This document shows positions 20,191 to 30,773 of a stretch of DNA of 64,000 nucleotides, one piece after another. The stretch comes from Maniola hyperantus. Taxonomy: Eukaryota > Arthropoda > Insecta > Lepidoptera > Nymphalidae. The notes under the pieces are model-generated. The model made no database searches. It worked only from the letters and a program-made list of their open reading frames with translations, and was not told the DNA's origin. The stretch covers positions 8,357,852 through 8,421,851 of the forward strand of contig NC_048545.1 in assembly GCF_902806685.2 (NCBI RefSeq), written 5' to 3'. Position 1 is the stretch's first letter; every line of letters begins with the position of its first letter. The translations under genes were made by a program, and so were the position numbers.

Positions 20191-20822
20191 AATTTTGCGC
20201 TCGCTTCGCTCGCACGTTTTGTTCCCTACGATTAAAAATCCCTTCCGAGATGCAAGCTATCACTGAGTAGTACCTACCTACCTACATTTGGCCGTGAAAA
20301 AGTACCTAACAAGATGATAGACAGACAGAAAATTTCGCGCTCGCTTCGCTCGCGCTTTTGCTCTGTATTAGTTGTTGCCCGCCCGCAAACTTGTCCGGAT
20401 TGATTTAGGTTTTCAAAAAACCGTAGGAACTCTTTGATTTTCCGCATAAAAAGTGTATTTCCGGGATGAAAGCTTTCTCTGTGTAGTACCTGGTCAAAAA
20501 GATAGACCGACAAATGGTAACAGATAAGTAGATAGACACGCTTTCGCATTTATAATATTAGTAGCTACCTTATGATTTTTTCGTAAATATATGAAAAATT
20601 TCGCGCTCGCTTCGCTCGCGCTTTTACTTTATATTGATTGATGCCCGCAACTTCGTCCACATAGATTAAGTTTTTTAAAATTTCCGTGAGAACCCTTTAA
20701 TTTTCCGGGATAAAAAGCCGTTTCCGAGTGTAAACTATCTCTGAATAGTACCAAATTTTGATTTAGAATATGGACTTTGAAAAGATAACAGATAGATAGA
20801 AACATTCGCATTTATAATACGT
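20191..20822 (-). repeat. Three tandem units: CGCTCGC motif plus Rep-A
   Basis: GCGCTCGCTTCGCTCGC occurs at 20197, 20336 and 20602. Each is followed by a Rep-A minus-strand copy: a short one to 20335, then GCCCGCCCGCAAACTTG..CTTTCGCATTTATAATATTAG (20369-20562) and GATGCCCGCAACTTCG..CATTCGCATTTATAATAC (20638-20820). Same-order repetition indicates tandem expansion inside the hAT-like element. Confidence 0.8.
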
Positions 20823-20944
20823 CTAGAACGTGACTTATCTGCTTTCTTTGCCTATTCTAAGAAAATAGTACCTACTCTGTCAAGATCATAGGGGCCCCGT
20901 TATTCTAATGTGCCCAGGGCCTCCAATAGGTTAAAGACGGCCCT

Positions 20945-21019
20945 GCGTGCGGGTGTGCGGGGCGTCCCCCCCCAACCCCCGCTCGTCATACCCCGATTAC
21001 CAACTCGACCTGTCGCAAG
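20945..21019. repeat. FB-F half element
   Basis: CGTGCGGGTGTGCGGGGCGT, CATACCCCGATTACCAAC and TCGACCTGTCGCA: the right arm of FB-F inside the hAT-like element. Confidence 0.8.
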
Positions 21020-21440
21020 AGGTCGAAATGTTGTGACTTGACCACGACTATGTGACCCTCCCCTGGCACCAAAGCTGGATCCGCCCTTGCTTCAATCACG
21101 CCGCAACAAAGCCATTATGGCCAATAGTGAGCGAGCATTAACCAATCAGAGATGATTACGATCGTGACATTGTAGCTGTCAAACAATCACGGTAGGGCCA
21201 CTGTATCACTATTGACTACAATGCATTGTTGCAACAAGAATGGCACAAATTCAGCCAATCTCAACAATTGAGATTGTAATAATGATTGATGCAGGTTTTA
21301 CGAAATCGCCCTACGAAATAGTAAGAGACCTGCAAATTGACATAGGCTATCCCGGAAAATTAGAGTTTCCACGGAGTTCTCAATACGCCTAAATCTACAT
21401 AAGCGAAGTTGTGGGTAGTGGGTATCATTTACTTAGTATA

Positions 21441-21795
21441 AAATAAAATCTTTCTTGGAATATTTTAGTGTACAGGCGTTGTAATTACAACTCCTAAAAT
21501 CTATTAACTTCCAGCTAAATATACCTATTCTTTATTAGGTAAAACTAATGATTTTGTTTAGTCTATGTTTGCCTAACTAAACATTTTTTTAAAGTAAGTA
21601 AGTACCTCATAAATGTTTTAACTAGATGTAACTAGATATAGTATTGATATTCTGGTGATGTACCTAATCTTGTTAAATTGTTCTTGAGTTACTTATGATT
21701 CCTATGTCTAAAACCCCCACTAGATATTATATAAGACAAAGTTAGTTACTTGTTAAATGACATAAAATGTGCACTTGCAAATGCTTTATCTAACG
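21441..21795. other. No gene recognised
   Basis: AT-rich; no landmark seen. Confidence 0.35.
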
Positions 21796-22015
21796 TAAAA
21801 ACGAAAGTGTGTTAGTTAGTTTATTTGTCTGTTGGTTTGTCCTTCAACAACGCCGAAACGAAGCTACGGATTGGCGTAGTTTTTTGCCTGGATAAAGGTA
21901 AAGACCTAGAGAGTGACATAGGCTATTTTTTATCCCGGAAAATCACGGGATTTCAAAAACTAAAAATTATATATTAAATTCACGTGGATGAAGTCGCTGG
22001 CATCAACTAGTTTAA
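21796..22015 (+). repeat. Rep-B copy
   Basis: AAACGAAAGTGTGTTAG, TTGGTTTGTCCTTCAAC, AAAGACCTAGAGAGTGACAT, TTTTATCCCGGAAAATC and GAAGTCGCTGGCATCAACTA. Rep-B shares both ends with Rep-A but has a TTGTTTGTTGGTTTGTCC 5' part. Confidence 0.85.
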
Positions 22016-22054
22016 TAAAGACCAAAAATTCTAGATGAATGGAACTAAGTCACT

Positions 22055-22531
22055 GAAAAAAAAAACCAGCCAAGCGCCAGTCAGACTCGCGCACCGAGGG
22101 TCCCGTAATCGGGTATATTTTTCGACATTTTGCATAATAAATCAAAAACTATTATGCGTAAAAATAAATAAAAATCTGTTTTAGAATGTACAGGTAAAGC
22201 CCTTTCATATGATACATATTTATCTTACTTTTAATGTTGAAAATACTAATTTTATTTGTTCATGAACACAATAGGATGTTAATTTTTTATTTTGATGTAA
22301 CCATAAATTCATGGTTTTCGGATTTTTTTGTGCTATTGTGCTGTAAGACCTACCTACCTGCCAAATTTCATGATTCTAAGTCAACAGGAAGTACCTACCC
22401 TATAGGTTTTCTTGACTGACACGACAGACGGACATACGGACATACGGACAAACGGACAGACAGACATATAACGAAGTGATCCTACTTATAAGGGTTCCTT
22501 TTTTCCTTTTGAGGAACGGAACCCTGAAAAA
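22055..22531 (+). repeat. Rep-I copy, full length
   Basis: AAAACCAGCCAAGCGCCAG, GACTCGCGCACCGAGGG, AGAATGTACAGGTAAAG, TCATGATTCTAAGTCAAC and CCTTTTGAGGAACGGAACCC. Contains (GGACATAC)n just after CGACAGAC. Confidence 0.85.
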
Positions 22532-23020
22532 TACTAAGCGCAATTTCAAATATAACTCCGAGGAACAAACATTACACAGGCAACATCAACACACATCTAA
22601 AACAAAAGAGAACATAATATAAGTAAATATAATGAATGAGAGAGTTCTTTATTTTTTCCAACAACCGTACTCAATTGCCTTAAATAATAGCTTTTAAATT
22701 GAATAAGCGCGAAATAAAACGATTCAAATATTGTATTTCACATAATACAATACATCTAATAATATTACAGTAGGACAAATCAATGTCAGTTATATTGAAC
22801 TAATTGGAATTTCTAGCACAAAAAGGCAAAGTCAGTCGCATACGAATAACGAATTACGACAGCACAATTTAAGTATTAAAACTTCATTCATCTGTGAAAA
22901 GTCTATGAACAATCTTTATTACAGATCGCTTTTAGAAGCAAAATTAAAGGTGTCTAAATCGTTATGAATATAATAGGTTTCCGTAAATTAATTGGAGTTT
23001 GTCGTATTAAAATATACTTA
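22532..23020. other. No gene recognised
   Basis: AT-rich; no family landmark seen. Confidence 0.4.
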
Positions 23021-23205
23021 ACTAGCTTTTCCCCGCGACTTCGTCCGAGTGGACAAAACAAATTTTCAAAAATCCTTTCTTAGCGGATGTCTACGTTGTA
23101 ATAGCTATTTGCACATCATTCAGTCCGACCCGTCCAGTAGTTTGGAGCTGTGCTTTGATAGATCAGTCAGCCAGTCCGTCAGTCAGCGTTTCCTTTTATA
23201 TATGC
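23021..23205 (+). repeat. Rep-C copy
   Basis: ACTAGCTTTTCCCCGCGAC, CGGATGTCTACGTTGTAAT, CCGACCCGTCCAGTAG, GATAGATCAGTCAGCC and TTTCCTTTTATATAT. Confidence 0.9.
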
Positions 23206-23605
23206 CCACATACCCCAGCAAATCAATTGGTATAAATTTAATGAGTGCGCGTATAATATACTTATATTCAGTGAGTGCTTAACAATTTCTGTGAGTGTCA
23301 TTTAGTACCCCGGGCGTGTTTCCGGTCTCTCGCATTAAAACTCCTTTGAAAGGCAGTGTAGCTGACGAGCTTTGATTTGACTAATTTTACGTCTCGCTGG
23401 ATTAACTATGAAATGCTGCAACACTGAACAAAGAAAACTTTAGTTTTAGTTAATATAATAATAATTAGCGTAGGTACATAATAATATGATAATGCCTTGT
23501 TGCCAGGTCATACGTACTTATTAGATAATTACGTGTATGTATTAAATATTCAAACAATTTAACATAGCTTTGTAGAGGTTAGCATGAGGCTCTTTTATAT
23601 CGTAA
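23206..23605. other. No gene recognised
   Basis: 23290-23400 is GC-balanced (CCCCGGGCGTGTTTCCGG) without an ORF of note. Confidence 0.35.
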
Positions 23606-23818
23606 TAGATGATGCCCGCGACTTCGTCCGCGTGGATTTAGGTCTTTAAAAATCCCGTGGGAACTATTTGATTTTCCGGGATAAAATGTAACATATGTCC
23701 TTCCCCGGGATGCAAGCTATCTCTGTACCAAATTTCGTCAAAATCGGTTGAACGTATGGGCCGTGAAAAGCTAGCAGACAGACATACAGACACACTTTCG
23801 AATTTATAATACTAAGCA
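23606..23818 (-). repeat. Rep-A copy, full length
   Basis: GATGATGCCCGCGACTTCG, AAATCCCGTGGGAAC, CCTTCCCCGGGATGCAAGC, GTCAAAATCGGTTGAAC, GCCGTGAAAAGCTAGCAG and ACTTTCGAATTTATAATAC. A 143-codon frame crosses this and the next element; it is an artefact. Confidence 0.95.
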
Positions 23819-23872
23819 CTGAACTGAACACACATGACACACGGGCTTGAGACTGCAGAGATGCGCTATAGT

Positions 23873-24018
23873 AGGTACGCGACAGGTCGAGATCGCAATC
23901 GCACACTCGCACAGCCCCCGCGCTAATCTGGTGCGGGCGAGCGCAGGTGACGTGGGGGTGTTCGGGGCGTCCCCCCGCCTCAAACCCCGATGGCCATCTC
24001 AACCTGTCGCGCACTATA
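23873..24018. mobile_element. FB-F foldback, both arms
   Basis: TACGCGACAGGTCGAGATCG on the left and CATCTCAACCTGTCGCGCA on the right, with GGTGCGGGCGAGCGCAGG at the centre. Overlapping 134- and 143-codon frames arise because the arms are open on both strands. Confidence 0.85.
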
Positions 24019-24245
24019 CATGGCAGCACTGCACATTGAAACGCGCATGCACGTGTATGATATTTTGTAATATACCTGAAACACGACAGCTGCACTCTAC
24101 AAAGGTGACGCGATTATATAAAATTGCTTTCATTCCAACTTCTAGGACCTGCTTTGTATATACCTATATGCTGCAGTCTTTCATTGCTGTTTCCCGAGCC
24201 TTTATATTAACTCATACAATAAAAACAAAAGTTCACTTGTTCACC

Positions 24246-24418
24246 GACTGACTTAACTTAACGCCGAGCCCAAACCTATGGACTAGAAAGCCGAAATTTT
24301 GTATGTGCAAAATTATAAAAGGGACGTCTGTCGGTTCCCTTTATACTGTAGATAAGGAAAAAGGCCAAATTTTTCAAAATTCCCACGGGAGCTTAGCCGC
24401 ACGCGTTTGCTAGTATAA
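24246..24418 (+). repeat. Short degenerate repeat ending GCGTTTGCTAGTA
   Basis: GACTTAACTTAACGCCG, AAAGCCGAAATTTTGTATGTG, then CCCACGGGAGC, ending CCGCACGCGTTTGCTAGT. The last part resembles the Rep-A/B terminus. Class uncertain. Confidence 0.45.
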
Positions 24419-24539
24419 GTAGGTACCCATACCTGAGTGAGATTTTATGACTCAACCGTCTTGAACTTCTTGCTAGTAAGAAGAGGAGGTTATTTTATTT
24501 AATTTGAGGGTATTAAATTTCATGTACCTAAAAACCATG

Positions 24540-24740
24540 AGAAAATAGCTTACAAAGAGAAAAGTTTTCCCCGATAATCCTTTGTGTAAATAAAAAGCTG
24601 GAATAAGGAAGTTATTAAAAGTCAGCGGGACTGTAAACAAAGCCTGTAGTGAGCTTGTGATTAATTTCAGAGAACACTTCTACACCACAAATGGCTTGCT
24701 GGAAGTTTATTGCAGTAAAAAGCCAGACTTTGACCAGAAG
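24540..24740 (+). repeat. Rep-O copy 1
   Basis: AAAAGTTTTCC, AATCCTTTGTG, AAAAGCTG, GCTTGTGATTAATT, CCACAAATGGCTTG and AGTTTATTGCAGTAAAA match 35930-36135 in order. Inverted matches lie at 46469-46560 and 46744-46850. Confidence 0.6.
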
Positions 24741-24979
24741 AAATGATGCAAGGCTTATAATAATAGCCTAACTTGTAGTGCTTCTCAAAATTTTAACAAA
24801 AATATACTACTACAGAATGCTTATATTTTTTTCATCCTGGCTGATCTCTAAGGTCACAAGACTTAAAGTCTTACCCTAAATCTTGCAAAAGGGTTTTCAA
24901 CTATCAACTTCTGCATAACGAAAACCGATTATTATAGAATTTCGTTTCATGACACATGAATTCCGTTTTCATGGCAATA

Positions 24980-25156
24980 CAAATTATTATCAAGAATCCC
25001 AAAATCGGAAAATCAAAGACTTTGAGCCTATGTCCTTTCCCGGGATGCAAGCTATCTCTGTACCAAATTCAGTTGAAATCAGTTGAAAGGATGAGCCGTA
25101 AAAACCTTGCAGTCAGACTGATAGACACACTTTCGCATTTATAATATTAGTATGGA
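24980..25156 (-). repeat. Rep-A copy, 5' part altered
   Basis: CGGAAAATCAAAGAC, CCTTTCCCGGGATGCAAGC, AATCAGTTGAAAGG and CACTTTCGCATTTATAATAT, then TAGTATGG. The end with GCGGGCATCAGC is missing. Confidence 0.85.
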
Positions 25157-25509
25157 TTTTATTATTATAGAAATTCATCGATAAAATACCGATCGTAATC
25201 ATAACAAACAGATTTAAGCTCGTGCATATATTTAGTTACTTCTGGTTTTCTATTAGCTAAGAAATAACAATTAGGGTGTTTTAAATACGTTTTAATAGTG
25301 TCACAGAAAAAGAAAACCAGTATTATTATTGCATGATCGGAGGTAATTTCCCGAGGCCAAAAATTTACGGCCTATAAAATTGATTAACCGGCCTTAAAAG
25401 CTTATTCTTTAATTGAATCTTTTTTTAGTTGGACATACTTATTACTTAGTGTTGGAACTTATTTCAGTCAAACTTGTAAATTGTTATTTAACATCGTTGG
25501 CTAATTCTG
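25157..25509. other. No gene recognised
   Basis: AT-rich; no landmark seen. Confidence 0.35.
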
Positions 25510-25564
25510 ATAACTTTGGTCCTATTATTTTTGGTCAACAATTAGAAAAATAAATAAACTAATA

Positions 25565-25645
25565 AAGAAAAAGCTGAGTATGAAAAAAATCATACAATGT
25601 ACAATTCTTGAAAGAGAAACTAGCTGCGTTTATTAAATAACTTTA
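25565..25645. repeat. Dispersed repeat R, copy 2
   Basis: AGTATGAAAAAAATCATAC, CTTGAAAGAG and GCGTTTATTAAATAAC align with 15095-15190. Confidence 0.4.
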
Positions 25646-25780
25646 ATGCGGGTCATAAATAGAATGAATGCAACTTTTGAACAGTTCTCCCATGCAGTAA
25701 ACAGTTTTGCAGTTCATTCTCTTTTATTAAAATAGCTAAAGACTATCTTATTTGCTAAAACGTACTCGTATGAGCTTATA

Positions 25781-26060
25781 ATGCACATTCCACCAAAGTT
25801 AGCTTTTGAAAAAGGACGCATTAAATTATTTATTTTGTATCGAATTGAAATGACTGTTACCTTATTTAATTTTTACTTTCGTCGCGGCCAACCTGCTCAC
25901 AAATTTGATGAAGATGAATTAAGTTATAGCTTCTTGACTATGGTCTCTACCTATATCTTAAAATCACAACGGTTAGGAGATGGACTACGAAACGTTCCAG
26001 TTTTAACTGTTGGACTCTTCTTTTATTTCATAGAATAAGTTTGACGCTTTGTTGGACAGG
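25781..26060 (+). repeat. Rep-W related copy with an 85-codon frame
   Basis: The end (AAGTTTGACGCTTTGTTGGACAG) matches Rep-W at 32690-32945. The open frame (25781-26038) contains FRRGQPAHKFDEDELSY and a plausible protein-like composition, but I recognise no family and it lies in a repeat. Confidence 0.35.
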
Positions 26061-26110
26061 TACCTAAGCTGTAATTTTAGTCGCGTAAAACATTCTGTAT
26101 AATATTTTGT

Positions 26111-26874
26111 TAAAAAACCGGTCAAGTGCGAGTTGGACTCGCACTTGAAGGATTCCATACCATTGTACAAGAAATCTCAAACTAGTAGGTACGGTAAAAA
26201 TGTATCGCTCCTACTAGTGTAGGTACAACATCATCATCATCATCATCATGATCAACGCATCGCCGGCTAATTACAGAACACAGATCTCCTCTCAGAATCA
26301 GAAGGGTTTTGGCTATAGTCAACCACGCTAGCCAGGTGCGGATTGGCAGACTTCACACACCTTTGAGAACATTATGGAGAACTCTCAGGCATGCAGGTTA
26401 CCTCACGATGTTTTCCTTCACCTTTAAAGCAAGTGAAATTTAATTACTTAAAACGCACATAGCTCCGAAAAGTTAGAGGTGCGTGCCCGGGATCGAACCC
26501 TCGACCTCCGATTAGAAGGCGGACGTCCTAATCACTAGGCCAGTGTAGAACACTGCAAGTTAATGATGGATAGTGCCATTTTGATACCTAATATGATTTA
26601 GTAAACTAATTATTTGGTCGTGACACTAATTTTTATTTTTTTTGTGATGAAACCACAAATTCAACCACAATTGAATATTTTCCTTTTATAGACATATAAG
26701 ATTTTCCTATAAGACATTGCTACGCGCCTTTAATGATTCTAGATCAATTAGATCAACAAAATCGCCCTATATGTTTTGATTTCCCCGAATTAACAGAAAC
26801 GACAGACAACGAAGTTATCCTATAAGCCTATAAGGGTTTCTTTTTTCCTTTTGAGGTACGGAATCCTAAAAACA
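26111..26874 (+). repeat. Rep-I copy interrupted by SINE-H
   Basis: The head TAAAAAACCGGTCAAGTGCG lies at 26111, and the tail (AATGATTCTAGATCAA..CCTTTTGAGGTACGG) at about 26735-26866. The SINE-H copy 26229-26543 splits it. Confidence 0.8.
26229..26543 (-). mobile_element. SINE-H, full length, nested in Rep-I
   Basis: On the minus strand: box A TGGCCTAGTGATTAGGACGT, box B GGTTCGATCCCGGG, body, and a (GAT)n tail seen as (CAT)n at 26229. The flanks AGTGTAGGTACAA and AGTGTAGAACA may be a degraded target duplication. This is the best-preserved tRNA-like head in the window. Confidence 0.9.
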
Positions 26875-27805
26875 TCGGGTACCTTTCGTGTAGGGACGCG
26901 ATATACAGCTAACGCGCAAATATTATTACGTCTCAAAAATGCAACAAGCACGCAAATTGCATACATTTCGCGATAAACAAACTATACGATGTTGATACGA
27001 GTCTTAGTAAAGCAACGATAACTACGTTGCGATTAATTATGCTGACTTCACTATTTCTAGGAAATTAAATGCTATTGCTGCGAATTTCATTTCCAACTTG
27101 ATATTTCTTGGCAGTTTTCAAGCAAGAAAATTAAATACACCTAAGAGCTATGATATTAACGTCTTAAATTAAATTTCCGCGTTATATAACCACATTATGT
27201 GATTTATCGCGTAAATCAGGGCCAGTCCTGCTGGTCCTGTCAGTTATGCTTGTGGTGCGAGATTTCATCTTGGCACGCCCCCAATCAGCAATTTGTTTTT
27301 CATACTTTTTTACATCTCCATATTATTTATAGCAGGTGTGCAGTCTGTGCAGATATATAGGTATAACCACAAAATAGTGTTGCTCTTTTCAAGTTTTCTC
27401 AATTTCTCGTATAGATGGTGACGTATATGACACCTGATATAATGCGAATAAGAATGTGTTAGAGACTTGGTTAGAGACGTCACAGAGAGACGTACAATAT
27501 AAAAAGTTGTAACAGTTTGCCACTTTGTGGCGTGCAACATTACCGAAATTAGAGTAGTTAACTTCCTAATTTCTAAAGATATCTAAGTAACTACCTACTG
27601 ACTTTTTAAAGCAAGAGAAAAAAGATATTATGTAATCAGTTACAAAGGTACTAGGTACATTACTTTCCATCAGGTTCCTTTTTAAGATCAAGAACCTTTA
27701 AGTAAAAAAACCATATAGTAGCCTATTTATTTTATTCCTGGCTTGTGATAAATTTGTAATATTGTTGAGTCGTATTTATTGAGATTTTAATCAACACGAT
27801 GTTTC
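26875..27805. other. No gene recognised
   Basis: Contains a GC-balanced patch at 27220-27295 (GGCCAGTCCTGCTGGTCC, then GGCACGCCCCCAATCAGC) without a recognisable origin; the remainder is AT-rich. Confidence 0.35.
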
Positions 27806-27910
27806 GTGGATTCAGTGCATGTATTATTGCAGACGTCATTCTCGGTTAATTGTCTACGTGCGTTTTCAGTAAAATTCGTCACGTACATTACACGTACATC
27901 ATCGTATCAT
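27806..27910 (+). repeat. Rep-U copy 1
   Basis: TATTATTGCAGACGTCATTC, GGTTAATTGTCTACGTGCG and TTTTCAGTAAAATTCGTCAC, then ACGTAC. Closely similar to 49916-50010. Confidence 0.6.
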
Positions 27911-27997
27911 TACATACATTTTCTCGAATAAGCACTTCCGCTGACTGAAAAAAATATAAAGGCTTCATGACACTAAATATTATGCTACTTGTTCATA

Positions 27998-28215
27998 AAA
28001 CTAGTTGACCCTCCCGGAATTGAGGGGATAGATTCGTCCCCTAGCTAACCCCCTTAGAGGTGAAATTTCCAAAAATGTTTTCTTTTTGAGTACCTACGTC
28101 ATAAGAGTAGGTACTAGTAATTTGTAGCTCCGGCGTTTTCGGCTGCTGTCCGGTTGATGAGCAGTCAGTCAGTCAACCAGGACAAGTCTTTTCAATGTGT
28201 ATACTATAGTTAGGC
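27998..28215 (+). repeat. Rep-C derivative
   Basis: AACTAGTTGACCCTCCCGG, ACCCCCTTAGAGGTGAAATT, TACCTACGTCATAAGAGTAGG and CAGTCAGTCAGTCAACCAGG. The core order is kept but the ends diverge. Confidence 0.6.
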
Positions 28216-28890
28216 GCACAGAGGAGAGGTTAGGCGTATAGTTAGTTTTTTTGCTATTCATTACGTCGCGTGATTAGGCTACTAAGACAAAAAGTAACTT
28301 TTTCAAAGCGATGAGCCAGTGTTTATAACTATAATCTTCTCTACGCATAGGTAATTACTAATTATAATAATATCAAAAGTTTAAAATTTTAATTCAGTAA
28401 TAATTTTATGCAGTGACACACAAAACTAATAATAAACAAACAATTGTTTGCAACCAATATTTCTTCCTACTTTATCTCGGGTAAATTAAATAAAAGTAAA
28501 TCATTTTCAATCCACAATATTAACTACTATGGTACTTGTACGAGGATAAAAATTCTGTAACATCCTATTCCATTGAAGCCCCTTTTAAAGCTATTAGGTA
28601 GTATCGATGATAGAAAACCAATTTCGATGATTAACTGCAGCCAGACTGCATGTGCTCTACGCAAACGAAAAAAACCATGTAAATATACACTGCTTTCTGT
28701 TCGGATGCTACTAGGTTGGCCTGTAATTGGTTTTTGATTTTTTTTTTAATTAGTAGCTGACTCCCTAGGCTTAACACGGGTGACTTTACTTAAACATAAT
28801 AATATGTTGGTATACAAAAATCTCCGAGAGAATAGTCAGTCTATATTCACTTCTGTCTATACAGTCATTAATAATATAAGTATGATACTA
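28216..28890. other. No gene recognised
   Basis: AT-rich. Tandem-like GTTAGGCG motifs at 28211-28240; T run at 28738. Confidence 0.35.
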
Positions 28891-29045
28891 GCTTCGGGGT
28901 TTCGATCCCAGTAACTAAGCGTTTATAAAACAAATAATCCCTCGCTTTAATGGTGAATGAAAACATTGTGAGGAAACCTGCATGCCTGAGAGTTTTCCGT
29001 GTTCTCAAAGGTGTGTGAAGTCTGCCAATCCACATCCAGTAGATC
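28891..29045 (+). mobile_element. SINE-H fragment (box B to body)
   Basis: GGGGTTTCGATCCCAG (box B), CCCTCGCTTTAATGGTG, GAAAACATTGTGAGGAAACC, GCATGCCTGAGAGTT and AAAGGTGTGTGAAGTCTGCC. Box A and the (GAT)n tail are missing. Confidence 0.8.
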
Positions 29046-29050
29046 AACAA

Positions 29051-29135
29051 ACAAACATCCAAACATCCACACTTTCACATTTATAATATTATTAGGATTA
29101 GGATATTAGGGTTAGGATTAGGATTATTAGGATCT
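29051..29135. repeat. Rep-A terminus and TTAGGA-like microsatellite
   Basis: CACACTTTCACATTTATAAT is the Rep-A minus-strand end. It is followed by an irregular run of ATTAGG/TTAGGA units (29092-29131). TTAGG is the insect telomere unit, but the register here is irregular and interstitial. Confidence 0.65.
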
Positions 29136-29339
29136 TTGTTATATACCTTATAGGTCTTATGATGCTAACCGACAAGCAAGCTTCTTGTTCGTTGCAGTCG
29201 TACCTTACATTATAAATGGGTATTACAAGGGTATTAGTGTTAGCCAGCTAATTAGAGTTTCCACTAACACTACTGTAATGAATAGGTGCTATTAAATTTA
29301 GAAGATTAATACGTATTTGTATCACACACTAGGTATTTT

Positions 29340-29575
29340 TCATGACTTCGCATGGATCTAAGTTTTCGAAAGTTTCCGATGCGATTTTTCGAAATCCTTT
29401 CTTAGCATGGGTCTGCGATATAAAGAAAACGTACATTACAAAGTCACGAAATTTTTCGAGATAGCTTAATTAGGATGCCTACGTCATAATAGCTATCTGC
29501 ATGCCAAATTTCAAGCCCGATCCGTCGTGCGTTGATGGATAAGTCAGTCAGCTTTTCATTTTACGTATATTACAT
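29340..29575 (+). repeat. Rep-C derivative, 5' rearranged
   Basis: TACGTCATAATAGCTATCTG, AAATTTCAAGCCCGATCC and GATGGATAAGTCAGTC are clear. Before them CGAAATCCTTTCTTAGC is followed by about 60 bp of foreign sequence. Confidence 0.65.
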
Positions 29576-30439
29576 TATATTTAGGTAATATTAAAAAAAT
29601 GGAAGTGTTGTACCTACTTATTATTGCCATATGAGTTTTATCAGAATAATAACACTCCTACGAGGTTGAATTTACTTTTAAGTTTAGGTACGAGTGTATT
29701 CATCTAGTAAGCCCACAACCCTACATAAATATTAATTACATTTGTTTATTTCGAAAGGTAAATAGCAATAAGGAAATTGTACTTTTCATTTTATGTTATG
29801 TAAATTCGGAATCCAATTAACATGATATTTATTCGTTGGTACAAACTTTACTTATTTACTGAATCATTTCCGTTTTTAAAATTTCTTGCGATCTCCGTAG
29901 CGCTGCGGCGCAAGTGTCCAATCTGGGCTCTCGATGTGAGGTAACGATCTTTTTTGAAATTGGGTCAGGTTTGGGCATTTCCTTTGGCCGATCATTTCAG
30001 CTAGGTATCGAATCAAGTTACATATTATGTAATGCCGTATCAACTATGACGTTAATGAAGGACTTTGTTGCCATCTGATCACTATGCTCCTTGAGAGTCT
30101 ATTATTTCCTCGTAATAGGCAAAGTGAGATAATCTCCAGTGCGTGGATGGGTCGTTGTAAAGAAGATAAACTGAATTCAGTGTTTTGAAGCTAGTATTTG
30201 CAATCGAGGCGATAGAGAAACGTTTATCAGAAACATCTTGAGAACTGAAGGAAAGTAATAAAATAGGTACTCCTCAAGACTTCGGGAAGACAAGCTGTCT
30301 TTCAAGATATGCCAATCTGCATTTATCTGCCGGTGATGGATTGATCATGATGATGATGCTTTTTTATTTACTTAATAATTATTTTTTATTTTACTAGATT
30401 TTATTATAGGTAGGGTGATTTGTTCGGGATCTACTGTTT
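29576..30439. other. No gene recognised
   Basis: AT-rich with one GC-balanced patch (29885-29990). A SINE-H-like tail (GCCGGTGATGGATTGATC, then ATGATGATG) lies at 30325-30362. Confidence 0.4.
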
Positions 30440-30540
30440 TCCGCTTATTCATGCAGCGCAAGAGGCGATTACCCACCTACCGCTGCTGCTCATGAATACA
30501 TTTGAATACATTGCAGCTGGAGTGTAAATTGATGCAAGTT
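30440..30540 (+). repeat. Weak repeat AA, copy 1
   Basis: GGCGATTACCCACCTACC, GCTCATGAATACATTTGAAT and GGAGTGTAAATTGATG resemble 53985-54080. Low identity. Confidence 0.3.
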
Positions 30541-30773
30541 TCACGATTTTAATTTTATCCTATTAGCAGACCTTGCACGGGCAGGCAATGGGCATGCCTA
30601 TTCTATAAACTATACGTATATGTTAAAAATCAAATTTCCTCGTAAAAATATTCTACTACTCTGCCAAGAAACTATCTACTAGGAATTGGTGAATGAAACA
30701 CAAAATATCGTATCGCCTTCAATTTAGGTACCTACCTACCTTCTGAAATAATAAATTTGACAATCCCTTTAAG

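Larger units (their letters stand above)
19319..21089. mobile_element. hAT-like non-autonomous element, 1771 bp
   Basis: Perfect 15-bp TIRs: CAAGGGCGGATCCAG at 19319-19333 and CTGGATCCGCCCTTG at 21075-21089. The immediate flanks CTTCTATC (19311-19318) and CTTCAATC (21090-21097) form an 8-bp target duplication with one mismatch. An 8-bp TSD is a hallmark of hAT elements (family knowledge). No transposase ORF is present, so it is non-autonomous. The interior starts with a 15-G run and holds three Rep-A units and a half FB-F. Confidence 0.75.
19264..21440 (+). repeat. Rep-B copy split by nested insertions
   Basis: The head (TTATAAATACGG..GTGTGTTTGTTTATC, 19264-19318) resumes as CTTCAATCACGCCGCAAC at 21090. 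The Rep-B end (GACATAGGCTATCCCGG..GAAGTTGTGGGTAGTGGGTATC) occurs at 21338-21430. The hAT-like element 19319-21089 explains the first gap. About 21112-21330 is a second, unidentified insert or divergent interior. Confidence 0.65.

Noticed and set aside
23664..24251. Overlapping 143- and 134-codon frames
   Set aside because: They run across a Rep-A copy and the FB-F foldback; GC-rich arms leave both strands open without coding meaning.
26470..26545. tRNA gene on the minus strand
   Set aside because: Box A and box B are clear, but the sequence continues into a SINE body with a GAT tail and no cloverleaf acceptor stem is evident; it is the head of SINE-H.
29092..29135. True telomeric array
   Set aside because: Units are irregular, the tract is only about 40 bp, and it directly follows a Rep-A terminus.
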